This document shows, piece by piece, positions 8,928 to 17,614 of a stretch of DNA of 43,521 nucleotides. Each line of letters opens with the position of its first letter. Position 1 is the stretch's first letter. The notes beneath the pieces were generated by a model. That model saw only the letters and a program-made list of their open reading frames with translations. It had not been told where the DNA came from and did no database searches. The position numbers and the translations under genes are program-made. Source of the DNA: Acidobacteriota bacterium (lineage in GTDB: Bacteria > Acidobacteriota > Terriglobia > Bryobacterales > Bryobacteraceae); assembly GCA_016871015.1 (NCBI GenBank), contig VFZX01000020.1, positions 1 through 43,521 on the forward strand, read 5' to 3'.

Positions 8928-10367
8928 ATGGCGCGTTCGTTACTTTCCCGCCGCGAGTTATTCGCAGGACTTGCGGCTGGCGCTGCCTTCGCGGCTGCCC
9001 CGCGCCCGAACATCGTGGTGATCCTCTCCGACGACATGGGGTGGCAGCAAGCCGGATTCAACGGCGGCACGGGAGTCCCGACACCTCACATAGACGGACT
9101 CGCGCGCGATGGCGTTTCGCTCACCCAGTTCTACATGCAGCCGGTCTGTACGCCATCCCGTGGCTGCCTGATGACGGGCCGTTACGCATGGAAGAACGGG
9201 ACGGAGCGGCGGCCCTCGACTGCATCGCGCCAGGGGATGCTGAAGGATGAGCGGACCATCGCCCAGGTCCTGCGCGAGGCGGGCTACGCAACCTGGATGA
9301 CCGGAAAATGGCACCTCGGTGAGTGGCAGACGGCGCACCTGCCGCTCGCCCGCGGATTCGAGCATCACTATGGCCACTACGGAGCGGTGATCGACTCCTT
9401 TTCCCATACTCGCGAGGGGATTCTCGATTGGCACCGTAACGGCAAGCCGGTGGTCGAGCGCGGATACTCCACCTTCCTGCTGGCCGGCGAAGCCGCGCGC
9501 CTCATCCGTGATCACGATGGCAAGCGGCCATTCTTCCTCTATGTGCCGTTCAACGCGGTTCATGGTCCGCACCAGGCGCCGGAGTCCTACCTTCGCAAGT
9601 ACGAACACCTCAGCCGCGACGGTCCGCAGCGCGCGCAACTCGAATGCCTGGACATTGGCGTTGGAAGGATTCTCGAGGCGATCCGTGAGAAGGGAATCGA
9701 GAAGAACACGCTGGTCCTGTTCACCAACGACAATGGCGGACCCCGCGGGGCGCCCAACGGACCCTACCGCGGAACCAAGTCAGCGTACCATGAGGGCGGC
9801 ATCCGTGTTCCCGCGGCCGTGCGCTGGCCCGGGCAGATTAAGCCAGGCTCGCGGGTGGACGGAATGCTGCACGTCACCGACCTGTTTCCCACCTTCAGCG
9901 GACTCGCTGGCGCCAAGGCAGCAGTTGGGCTTCCGCTCGACGGCATTGATGCGTGGGACTGCATCCGTGGCGTCAAACCGTCGGCCAGGACCCGCATTGT
10001 CCATTCCCTGCAAGTCATTCGCGAAGGCAGTTGGAAGCTGATCGAGCAGGGCGCGTCCTACTATCAGTGGGAAGAACAGCCGCTGCAACTCTACAACATC
10101 GCCGAGGATCCATACGAGAAGCGCAACCTCGCCGCGAGCCAGCCCGCATTGGCAGCAAAGCTGCGTGCGGTGCTTGCTGAGCAGCGGAAACACGCGCGCG
10201 AGGAAGAGACGCCCGAACGGATCCCCGATTTTCCGCCCGTTGTCTATGGTGAGGAGGAGAACCGCCTGTACGGAGAGCAGGTCCGTCAGCAGATGCGCGA
10301 GTTGGGGATCGAGGAAGGACGCAGGAAGCGGACCGCGAAGAAGGACCCGGGCAAGAAGCGGGCTTAG
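8928..10367 (+). CDS. Sulfatase (arylsulfatase-like), Tat-type export signal
   Basis: A 479-residue sulfatase. The twin-arginine leader LSRRELFAGLAAG lies at residues 6-18, metal-binding D35/D36 in ILSDDMGW, and the formylglycine motif at C74-T-P-S-R78, followed by LMTGRYAWKNG. MTGKWHLGEW and LFTNDNGGPRG complete the expected active-site segments. The C-terminus has a Lys/Arg-rich tail (about 455-479) of unknown role. I chose ATG 8928, which puts the RR near the N-terminus; ATG 8910 (six residues longer) is possible and would overlap the divergent reductase start. It is only moderately similar to the sulfatase at 1424, so it is not a recent duplicate. The two genes flank a receptor, which suggests degradation of sulfated glycans. 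Confidence 0.9.
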   Translation: MARSLLSRRELFAGLAAGAAFAAAPRPNIVVILSDDMGWQQAGFNGGTGVPTPHIDGLARDGVSLTQFYMQPVCTPSRGCLMTGRYAWKNGTERRPSTASRQGMLKDERTIAQVLREAGYATWMTGKWHLGEWQTAHLPLARGFEHHYGHYGAVIDSFSHTREGILDWHRNGKPVVERGYSTFLLAGEAARLIRDHDGKRPFFLYVPFNAVHGPHQAPESYLRKYEHLSRDGPQRAQLECLDIGVGRILEAIREKGIEKNTLVLFTNDNGGPRGAPNGPYRGTKSAYHEGGIRVPAAVRWPGQIKPGSRVDGMLHVTDLFPTFSGLAGAKAAVGLPLDGIDAWDCIRGVKPSARTRIVHSLQVIREGSWKLIEQGASYYQWEEQPLQLYNIAEDPYEKRNLAASQPALAAKLRAVLAEQRKHAREEETPERIPDFPPVVYGEEENRLYGEQVRQQMRELGIEEGRRKRTAKKDPGKKRA

Positions 10368-10422
10368 GCCGTCGTAGCCGTCCTGGTTCGTGGGTCCCAT
10401 TGCGCTGGACCTGCGAAGCGGG

Positions 10423-10434
10423 TAGGATCGGCGC
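10423..10434 (+). promoter_or_regulatory. TAGGAT -10-like box, 6 nt from start codon
   Basis: TAGGAT (10423-10428), then CGGCGC, then the ATG at 10435 of the PEP-CTERM gene. There is no Shine-Dalgarno. This is another case of the recurrent TANNNT-N6-start geometry. Confidence 0.5.
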
Positions 10435-11709
10435 ATGAACATCATGCCCGCCGTGTGCCTTCTGTGCGCCGGTCCACTGGCGGCTGGGGTGATCACGGGC
10501 CAGGTAGCCGGACTTGGGGCAGGTAGCGGGAACGTCTCCTTTGTGATGGTGGACGAAGAGTCCTCCTTCACCCTGACGCTGCTGGGGGGCGAGGTGGACG
10601 CACCACCAACGGGAGTCGCTTCCGGGATCCTCAACGTGGGAGTGCATTGGTTCGTGGAGTTGGTCATCACGCTCTCGTCCCGGGTGCCTCCGGTTGGATC
10701 GCCCGTGGCTCAGCGGGAGCTTGTGTCGGTGAGCGGAACGATTCAGCACTTCACGCAACCGCATCCGGATAGAGATCAAGGGCTGGGCGAGCTGATCACC
10801 ATCGACACCAGCCTGGCTCCGTCTGGCCCGGACCAGTTCATGCCCAATTTCACTTTGGCGTTGTTCGGACACGGACTCGACAAGGACATCGTCACCCAAG
10901 CCGGAACCAGCACACCGGACCGCCAGTTGGGTGGAGGGCACATCGGAAGTTGGACAGTGGCCATCCAGGGAGTCCACACACCCGAGCCAGGAGCGGCCTG
11001 GCTGGTGCTTTCCGGACTCGCCGTGTTGGCAGTACTGCGGCTGGCCCGGCGAGGCCTGGCCGCATTCCTCCTGGTCCTGCCGGGACTGTGGGCCGGACCA
11101 ATCCTTCCGCCGCCACCGTTGCCGCTTCAGCCCGTGGCGGGTCTGCCGAACGTAGGCTACTTCTTCCAGGAGAACGAGGAGAGCTTCGTGCTGTTTCTGG
11201 TTGGCGGCCCGGTCCAGCTTCCGGGTGCGCCCACCAGTGTCAATGCCCCGCTAGTGGCCGGTGCGGACTGGAGCGTTGCGCTGACCATCACGTTGTCCGA
11301 TAACAACACGCCTTCCCGGCAGGTTCCCGGTGCGGTGGACATTACCGCGTCGATCACGCATCAGGCTCAACCGCACCCGGGCATGGACGGCGGGCCGGGC
11401 CCAACCGTACTGGTCCAGGACACCGGACGTGGAAACGGTCCGAATCTCATCGTGACGTTTGTGGGCGGGCCGGTTACGCGGACGCTAAACCAAACGTTCT
11501 TTGCAGTCGCGCACGGATCGCACTGGGACGAGTACACGCAGTCGAGCACGTGGAACATCAACGCTCCCCCGGACAATACATCCCAGATCACTGATTGGAC
11601 CCTTGCGATCACCGGCCACCACACTCCGGAGCCCGGCACGGCCTACCTGCTGGCGGCGGGATGCGCGGTGGTCTGGCGGCTCCGGGTCCGGCGCACTTCC
11701 CGCCCCTGA
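10435..11709 (+). CDS. Tandem-fused PEP-CTERM exported protein (two complete units in one frame)
   Basis: The 424-residue product consists of two homologous halves. Unit 1 has a short signal peptide (1-17), a beta-rich domain and a PEP-CTERM sorting signal: HTPEPG with P183, a hydrophobic segment, then RLARRG. Unit 2 follows without a stop, starting with a second signal-peptide-like stretch (LAAFLLVLPGLWAGP, about 210-225), a homologous domain, and its own HTPEPG (P398) with helix and RLRVRRT. Shared landmarks include ESF-x-L-x-L-x-GG, W-x-V-x-L-x-ITLS, QPHP-x-x-D and W-T-x-AI-x-G. PEP-CTERM signals normally sit at the extreme C-terminus, where an exosortase cleaves, so an internal one is odd. 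An in-frame GTG at 11023 could start a separate second protein. I do not recognise the domain's function. Confidence 0.85.
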   Translation: MNIMPAVCLLCAGPLAAGVITGQVAGLGAGSGNVSFVMVDEESSFTLTLLGGEVDAPPTGVASGILNVGVHWFVELVITLSSRVPPVGSPVAQRELVSVSGTIQHFTQPHPDRDQGLGELITIDTSLAPSGPDQFMPNFTLALFGHGLDKDIVTQAGTSTPDRQLGGGHIGSWTVAIQGVHTPEPGAAWLVLSGLAVLAVLRLARRGLAAFLLVLPGLWAGPILPPPPLPLQPVAGLPNVGYFFQENEESFVLFLVGGPVQLPGAPTSVNAPLVAGADWSVALTITLSDNNTPSRQVPGAVDITASITHQAQPHPGMDGGPGPTVLVQDTGRGNGPNLIVTFVGGPVTRTLNQTFFAVAHGSHWDEYTQSSTWNINAPPDNTSQITDWTLAITGHHTPEPGTAYLLAAGCAVVWRLRVRRTSRP

Positions 11710-11723
11710 TCGGGGAGCCCGGT

Positions 11724-12941
11724 TCAGCCAACCCGCGCCAGCCGGTCCGCGGCGGCCTGTAGTGTCTCGAACTTCTTGCAGAAGCAGAACCGGATGAGTC
11801 CCGCCCCATCCCGGGGATCCTCGAAGAAACTGGACCCCGGAACGGCGGCCACGCCCACGTTCTCGAGCAGGTGGCGGGCGAAGGACATGTCGTCCGCGTG
11901 GCCGAATCCGCTGATGTCCGCCATGATGTAGTAGGCGCCGCGCGGGACGAAGCAGCGGTAACCGGCCCGGGCCAGGACATCCAACAGCAGATCCCGCCGC
12001 TGCTGATAATGGGTTCGCAGGTCGTGATAGAACTCCTCGCCCAGGCCTAGCGCCAGCACGCCCGCCTGCTGCATCGGAGCCGCCGCGTTCACGGTCAGGA
12101 AATCGTGAACCTTGCGGATGGAGTCAGTGAGGTCCGGGGAGGCGAGCATCCAACCGACACGCCAGCCGGTGACCGAAAACGTCTTGCTTAGGCTGTTGAC
12201 CAGGATGGTGCGGTCGCGCATGCCCGGCAGGGTGATCAGCGGAACGTGCCGTGCGCCGTCATAGAGAATGTGTTCGTAGATCTCGTCAGTGATAGCCAGC
12301 GTGTCGAACTCCTGGCAGAGTCCGGCGATGATGGTGAGTTCCTCGCGCGAGAACACCTTGCCGGCCGGATTGTGCGGATTCGTGATGATAATCGCCTTGG
12401 TGCGCGGATTGAACGCCCGGCGGAGCTCATCGGGATCGAACGTCCAATCGGGCGGGTGCAGGCGGACAAGCCTGCGGTGCGCGCCGCACAACCACGTGTC
12501 CGGGCCGTAGTTCTCGTAGTACGGCTCGAACACGATCACCTCTTCCTCCGGATTGGTGGTGGCGAGCAGCGCGGCGATCATCGCCTCAGTGGAACCGCAC
12601 ACCACCGTCACCTCGCGCTCCGCATCGAACTCCACCGAGTGGCGGCGGAGGTAATGGCCGGAGATGGCCTCGCGGAAATTCTTCGATCCCCAGGTGATCG
12701 TGTATTGGTTGTGCTCTTCGCTGATGGCCTGGCAGGCCGCCGCCTTGATCGCTTCGGGAGCCGGGAAATCAGGGAACCCCTGAGCGAGATTGACGGCGCC
12801 GTGCAGCACCGCCAGGCGGGTCATCTCGCGGATCACGGACTCGGTGAAGTGGGCGATCCGCTGGCTGCGGAATTGCGGACGTGCGTTGGCCGCGGCCTGT
12901 TGGCGGACGGCCTGCCGGACGGGTGCGTGGGGCTGGCTCAA
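11724..12941 (-). CDS. PLP-dependent class I/II aminotransferase (methionine/kynurenine-type)
   Basis: A 405-residue fold-type I aminotransferase. VNLAQGFPDFPAP near residues 50-62, the phosphate-site GSTEA (116-120), ITNPHNPAGK (N191), D219-x-x-Y222 and the Schiff-base K253 in NSLSKTFSVTGWRVGW are all in place. The carboxylate-binding Arg is in LIRFCF. The order and the GFPDF opening match YbdL, KAT and related aromatic or methionine aminotransferases; the exact donor cannot be fixed. The only start that gives full length is TTG 12941, one base after the MFS stop codon, so it is probably translated by coupling to the transporter gene. The first 25 residues are variable and may be dispensable. 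Confidence 0.88.
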   Translation of the reverse strand: MSQPHAPVRQAVRQQAAANARPQFRSQRIAHFTESVIREMTRLAVLHGAVNLAQGFPDFPAPEAIKAAACQAISEEHNQYTITWGSKNFREAISGHYLRRHSVEFDAEREVTVVCGSTEAMIAALLATTNPEEEVIVFEPYYENYGPDTWLCGAHRRLVRLHPPDWTFDPDELRRAFNPRTKAIIITNPHNPAGKVFSREELTIIAGLCQEFDTLAITDEIYEHILYDGARHVPLITLPGMRDRTILVNSLSKTFSVTGWRVGWMLASPDLTDSIRKVHDFLTVNAAAPMQQAGVLALGLGEEFYHDLRTHYQQRRDLLLDVLARAGYRCFVPRGAYYIMADISGFGHADDMSFARHLLENVGVAAVPGSSFFEDPRDGAGLIRFCFCKKFETLQAAADRLARVG

Positions 12942-12942
12942 C

Positions 12943-14145
12943 TCATGAGTTTCCCACAGGCCGCATGTCCCGCAACAGCCAATGGACCAGCGCCAGCGCG
13001 GCCAGGTGGAAAAATCCCATCGTCAGGAACACGGGCGTGTAGCCGAAGTGCGTGACCACGTAGCCCGGAATGACAGCGGAAAACAGGACTCCGCCGAGTC
13101 CGCCCAAGCAGCCACCGATGCCGGTGACCGACGCCGTGGCGGCACGGGGGAACACATCGGATGTCGTAGTGTAGAGGTTCGCGGACCAACCCTGGTGTGC
13201 GGCGGTGGCAATGCTGACGAGGAACACGGCAAGGATCCGGTCCTCAACAAGGGCGGCGCAAGCGGCGACGGGCATGAGCCCGGCGCACACGGCCATCGCC
13301 GCCTTTCGCGCCTTACCATTCGGCCACCCACGGCGGATGAGGAATCCGGAGATCCAGCCGCCGCCGACGCTGCCAAAGTCCGCCATCAGGTAGATAAACG
13401 GCAGGGCCCAGCCGATCTGCTTCAAGTCGAACTTGCGGACGTCGTAGAGGTACGGTGGAAGCCAATACAGGTAGAACCACCAGACCGGATCGGTGAAGAA
13501 CTTGGCGAGCGCGAATCCCCAGGTCTCGCGATAGCTGAAGGCTTGGGTCCAGCCGATGCTGGGCTCCTGCTGGGGGGCGGGGGCATCCGGCGGCGTGCGG
13601 TAGGTGAACCACCAGAGCGGAAGCCAGAGGACCACCAGGGAAGCGGTGGCGATGAAACAGGTCCGCCAGCCGTATTGTGCGGTAATCCAGACGAAGAGCG
13701 GCGGTCCGATCATGGAGGCAACATTCGATCCAGCGTTGAACCAGCCCGTGGCGAGTGCACGCTGCTCCTTCGGAAACCATTCGGCGACGGCCTTAATGCC
13801 AGCCGGGAAGTTGCCCGCCTCTCCGAGTCCGAGCATCCCGCGCCAGAAGCCAAGGCTCAGACCCGATCCCGCCAGCGAATGCATCATCGCCGAGATCGAC
13901 CACCAGACTGCCGCGAAGGCATAACCAATGCGGGTGCCGAAATGGTCGATGAACTTGCCCATGAACAGGAATCCGGCGGTATAGGCGATCTGGAAGGCGC
14001 CGTTGATGAACCCGTAGTCCTTGTCGTTGATCTGCATCTCCTGGCGAATGACCGGGATCAGCACGGAGAAAAGGATGCGGTCGAGGTAGTTGATGGTCGT
14101 GCCAAGGAACAGCAGCACGACAACCCACCAGCGGTAGGACACCAT
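12943..14145 (-). CDS. MFS transporter, anion:cation symporter (ExuT-like) family
   Basis: A 400-residue inner-membrane protein with about 12 predicted membrane segments. NYLDRILFSVLIP in the first helices and GLGEAGNFPAGIKAVAEWFP between helices 4 and 5 are signatures of the anion:cation symporter group, which includes hexuronate, galactarate and glucarate carriers. Uptake of a sugar acid by proton symport is therefore the likely role, and sugar-acid-type enzymes elsewhere in the window fit. It leads an aminotransferase gene with one base between them. Its start ATG at 14145 has a perfect TATAAT exactly six bases upstream on the minus strand and no Shine-Dalgarno. Confidence 0.88.
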   Translation of the reverse strand: MVSYRWWVVVLLFLGTTINYLDRILFSVLIPVIRQEMQINDKDYGFINGAFQIAYTAGFLFMGKFIDHFGTRIGYAFAAVWWSISAMMHSLAGSGLSLGFWRGMLGLGEAGNFPAGIKAVAEWFPKEQRALATGWFNAGSNVASMIGPPLFVWITAQYGWRTCFIATASLVVLWLPLWWFTYRTPPDAPAPQQEPSIGWTQAFSYRETWGFALAKFFTDPVWWFYLYWLPPYLYDVRKFDLKQIGWALPFIYLMADFGSVGGGWISGFLIRRGWPNGKARKAAMAVCAGLMPVAACAALVEDRILAVFLVSIATAAHQGWSANLYTTTSDVFPRAATASVTGIGGCLGGLGGVLFSAVIPGYVVTHFGYTPVFLTMGFFHLAALALVHWLLRDMRPVGNS

Positions 14146-14157
14146 TCGGCGATTATA
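14146..14157 (-). promoter_or_regulatory. TATAAT -10 box, 6 nt from start codon
   Basis: On the minus strand a consensus TATAAT (14157 to 14152), then CGCCGA, then the ATG of the MFS gene at 14145. This is the clearest instance of the putative leaderless arrangement in the window. Confidence 0.6.
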
Positions 14158-14173
14158 GATGACGGCTGCCGGT

Positions 14174-14191
14174 CCGGTTCCTCAGAACCGG
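14174..14191 (-). terminator. Hairpin spanning the stop codon of the Oar-like receptor
   Basis: CCGGTTC-CTCA-GAACCGG is a perfect 7-bp stem with a 4-base loop that contains the receptor stop codon (14182-14184). It lies between the receptor and the MFS promoter. No T-run follows on the minus strand, so it is not a textbook intrinsic terminator; it may mark a 3' end or act with Rho. Confidence 0.4.
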
Positions 14192-17100
14192 TACTTGATC
14201 GCGTACTGGAATATCCTCGGCCCGCCGCCGCGCCCCACGGCGCCGGTCTGATTCACCAGTCCGCCGGTCAGCCCGTCAAACAGGGTCATCGGAGCGGTGA
14301 TGATAAAGTTGGTCCGGTTGAGGAAGTTGAACGACTCGACACGGAGCTGGAGATTGTGTCCCTCGCGGACGCGGAAGTTCTTCGCCAGGGCCAGGTCCGC
14401 CGAGATCAGCCCAGGGCCATCGAGGATGTTCCGCCCCGAGTTGCCGTAGCCGAACGGCGCGAATCCGAAACGGCTGCTCGCATTGCAACCCGCGGGTGCG
14501 GTGCCGCCCGGAGCAACATAACAGGGAACGCCTTCGAAGGCTGTGATGTCGTACCAGAGATAGTCCACACCCTTCTTTCCAGGAGCGGAACCATTGGCGA
14601 CGGAGCCGGTCCGCACCCGGTTGGGACGCGCTGATCCGCCCTGGTCCAGGTTCGGCGTGCTCGTCTCGACGGTGAACGGGGAGCCCGAGTAGGCCGTCGC
14701 GGTTCCCGAAAGCTGCCAGCCGCCCAGTGCGCCATCCATCCAGGGGTTCCACGAAGATCCCCAGCGGCGGCGCTTGCCGAAGGGGAGGTCGACGTTGCCG
14801 ACCATGGTGAGCACATGCCGGCGGTCGAAGTCCGAGCGGCCGCGGTCGAGCCTCAGGTTCCGGGCGTCGAGCGCCCCGGCGAATCCGCCATTGGACTGTC
14901 CGTTGGCCTGCGAGGCGTCGTCAATCGACTTCGAGAACGAGTAGTTCAAGCGCCAGAAGATGCCGCCCCGGCTCCGCCTGCGCCAGGACGCGTTGAATGC
15001 GTTGTAGATCGAGTTGGAGCCGGTGTTAAAGATGTTGATCGTGTTGAACACCGGGTACGGGCGGGCGAATCCCTCGCCCGCGACCAGGCTTTCAAGGTTG
15101 CGGTAGGGTTGGTTGAAATCGAACAGCCGCTGCAGGTGGGATCCCTTCGATCCGCGGTAGTCGAGCTCGATCGCGTTGCCGCCGAACAGCTCGCGCTCCA
15201 CGGTGATGTTCCAGGACTGCAGGTAGGACTGCGTGGGATCCATTGTGAAGCCGTTCACCGTTGTGGTCCCGGTGATGGCCTCACGTTCCGCCGGGAACGG
15301 AGTCTTGATCGAGACGAGCTCGGGCGTCGCGTTCACGCCTACGAAGTTCTGATTGATCGAAAACGGGAACTGGTTCGAGAGGTTGTTGCGCAGGTTATTG
15401 AGAATGTCGCCACTGAGGAAGATGCCATAGCCGCCACGCACGACGGTCTTGTCGCCCACCCGGTAGGCGAAGCCCACGCGCGGCGAGAAGTTGATCCAGT
15501 CGCTGCTGATCACCGAGCGTCCCCGGCCCACCGAGGAGGCCGTGACCACGTGGCTACGGAGTCCGGTCTTGTCGAGCAGTTCCTGGTAGTTGGCGGGCGC
15601 GTTCGCGTCGCTCGCGATGACGAGCTTCAAGGCGTCCGTGTCGTAGCTGCCGAGGCGGTCATACTTGTCGACCGGGGCGCGGTTCACTTCCCAGCGGAGT
15701 CCGAGGTTGAGAGTCAGCTTGCGCGTTGCCTTCCAGTCGTCGTTGATGAACGCCCCCATGTATTGCTGGCGCCAGTAGTTGCGGTTGAATCCAACCTGGC
15801 GCGTCGCGTTGTTCATCCATCCGAGCTGCATGTCGGCGATCGAGTGCCCGGTCCGGTTGCCAACGAAGCGGTAGGTGCCCCGCAGGTTGTTGAAGTAGGG
15901 CTGGTTGATCTGGACGTGGTTACGGTTGAATCCCCACCTCAAATTGTGGGAGGCCTTGATCCAGGTGAGCTTGAATCCATATTGCCAGTCCGTCACAAAA
16001 TACTGGACGGGCATGTTGTTGCCCGAGCCCAGATTGGGATAATTGTTGCCGGTAAAGATCTGCGGCCAATCCAGAAGGAGCGGCTCGCTCTGGGCTTCGC
16101 CATCGGGGATCAGATTGGGGAGCCCAAACTGCGCGGCGATGTTTGCGCCACCGAACCGCCCGCGGTCCCAGGTCGCGCTGCGGCTTACTCCCAGGCGGAC
16201 TTCGGCAAGCAGGTTCTGCCGGAACATGTGCGTGTAGTCGACTCCGCCGAGCGAGCGGTTGTCTTCGTTGAAAATGCCGAACGTCCCAAGATCGCTGCCG
16301 GTGAATGGATTCTGCGTGTCCGCCATGCGGATCTGATACCGGACCGCGAGATTGTTCTGGCCCAGCTTGTGGTCGATCTTAAACAGCGGACTGTCCCACC
16401 TGTCGACATCGGCGGCGACGGCGAAGTAGTTGAACCCGGTGAGACCGGCCTCGCGGTTGGGCAGCGGAAAAACGTTGACCAGCTTCTGCCCATTTGGATC
16501 CATCCGCGAGGCGGGAATGATGTTGCCAGGGAAGCAGGCTGCGGCGTTCGTGGCGGTGCACGATCCGCTCGCGAGCCTGTCGAACAAGTACAGCGTCGCG
16601 CCATTCAGGTTCAGCGACTGGGAATAGTTGCCGGCGCGCTCGAGCGGGGTCGGCACGCGGGTCAGGCGGGCGGCCTCCTGTTTTGCGCGAAGGCCTTCGT
16701 AGCTTGCGAGGAAGAATGTCTTGTCCTTGATGATCGGTCCGGTGACGGTTCCGGCGAACTGGTGCTGCCGCAGCACGGTCTTGTCGCGCTCAAAGAAGGC
16801 CCGGGAGTCGAGTACGTCGTTGCGCAGGAAGTAGTTCACGTTGCCGTGGAACTGGTTAGTGCCCGAGCGGAGCACCATATTCATCACGCCGCCCGCCATC
16901 CGTCCGTATTCGGCGGAGTAGCCGGACACCTCCATCTTGAATTCCTGCAGTGCGTCGATGTTGGGCCGCGCCTGGGCCGCCGCGCCGCGCGCATTCCGGT
17001 TGTCAAATCCGTCGACGTAGTAGTTTGTGTTGGAGGCGCGGGCGCCGTTGACATTGAGTCCGGACCCCTGGCCGCCCTCCGCGCGGGGGACGACCCCGGG

Positions 17101-17574
17101 GGTGAAGAAGGCGAGGTCGGTGAAGTCGCGGCCGGAGAGCGGAAGCTCCTGAATCTCGGCCTGGACAATCACGTCACCCTTGATTGTTCCGTTCTCGGTG
17201 TTGATGGTGACGATCGAGGCATCGACGTTGACCGATTCCGTCACCGCTCCCACTTCCAGCTTGACGTCGCTGCGCAGGACCTGGCCCACTTGGAGTACGA
17301 TGCCGCGGCTCACCGCCTTGCGGAATCCCTGTGCCTCCACGCTCAACTCGTACTCACCGGGCGCGAGGTTGGTAATCGTGTAGTTGCCCGTGTCATCGGT
17401 AGCGATCTGCCGGCTGATGTTGGTGCCGGTGTTGCGGATCGTGACCGAGACTGCTGGAATCGCCGCGCCGGAAGAGTCGGTGACGACTCCGGTAACGGTT
17501 GCAAGGTTTGCCTGGCCGAAAAGGACCCCGGCTGTCATTGCCGCGAGCAGGCGGCATCCCCAGTGAAGCGCCAT
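14182..17574 (-). CDS. Oar-like TonB-dependent receptor with carboxypeptidase-regulatory domain
   Basis: An 1130-residue outer-membrane protein of the same class as the receptor at 2869. It has a signal peptide (1-20, ending near VLFGQ), a carboxypeptidase-regulatory domain at about 24-105 (SSGAAIPAVSVTIRN, TNLAPGEYELSVEA), a plug region (LPLSGRDFTDLAFFTPGV), and a long barrel ending in aromatic QYAIKYRF. The start is ATG 17574, preceded by AAGGAG nine bases upstream. The longer frame above it is antisense-like, Ser/Arg-rich sequence inside lytR and is not coding. TAGGAT and TATACT hexamers in the 40-bp gap after lytR could give it its own promoter. The LytTR regulator directly upstream is a plausible regulator, by position only. 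Confidence 0.9.
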   Translation of the reverse strand: MALHWGCRLLAAMTAGVLFGQANLATVTGVVTDSSGAAIPAVSVTIRNTGTNISRQIATDDTGNYTITNLAPGEYELSVEAQGFRKAVSRGIVLQVGQVLRSDVKLEVGAVTESVNVDASIVTINTENGTIKGDVIVQAEIQELPLSGRDFTDLAFFTPGVVPRAEGGQGSGLNVNGARASNTNYYVDGFDNRNARGAAAQARPNIDALQEFKMEVSGYSAEYGRMAGGVMNMVLRSGTNQFHGNVNYFLRNDVLDSRAFFERDKTVLRQHQFAGTVTGPIIKDKTFFLASYEGLRAKQEAARLTRVPTPLERAGNYSQSLNLNGATLYLFDRLASGSCTATNAAACFPGNIIPASRMDPNGQKLVNVFPLPNREAGLTGFNYFAVAADVDRWDSPLFKIDHKLGQNNLAVRYQIRMADTQNPFTGSDLGTFGIFNEDNRSLGGVDYTHMFRQNLLAEVRLGVSRSATWDRGRFGGANIAAQFGLPNLIPDGEAQSEPLLLDWPQIFTGNNYPNLGSGNNMPVQYFVTDWQYGFKLTWIKASHNLRWGFNRNHVQINQPYFNNLRGTYRFVGNRTGHSIADMQLGWMNNATRQVGFNRNYWRQQYMGAFINDDWKATRKLTLNLGLRWEVNRAPVDKYDRLGSYDTDALKLVIASDANAPANYQELLDKTGLRSHVVTASSVGRGRSVISSDWINFSPRVGFAYRVGDKTVVRGGYGIFLSGDILNNLRNNLSNQFPFSINQNFVGVNATPELVSIKTPFPAEREAITGTTTVNGFTMDPTQSYLQSWNITVERELFGGNAIELDYRGSKGSHLQRLFDFNQPYRNLESLVAGEGFARPYPVFNTINIFNTGSNSIYNAFNASWRRRSRGGIFWRLNYSFSKSIDDASQANGQSNGGFAGALDARNLRLDRGRSDFDRRHVLTMVGNVDLPFGKRRRWGSSWNPWMDGALGGWQLSGTATAYSGSPFTVETSTPNLDQGGSARPNRVRTGSVANGSAPGKKGVDYLWYDITAFEGVPCYVAPGGTAPAGCNASSRFGFAPFGYGNSGRNILDGPGLISADLALAKNFRVREGHNLQLRVESFNFLNRTNFIITAPMTLFDGLTGGLVNQTGAVGRGGGPRIFQYAIKYRF

Positions 17575-17614
17575 TTCCACGGACTCCTTGGAGGGAAGTT
17601 GACTTGAGTATATC

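Noticed and set aside
14815-17607. A 930-codon open frame antisense to the second Oar-like receptor
   Set aside because: It mirrors the receptor codon by codon, is Val/Arg/Glu-rich without domains, and the sense frame has a signal peptide, regulatory domain and aromatic C-terminus.
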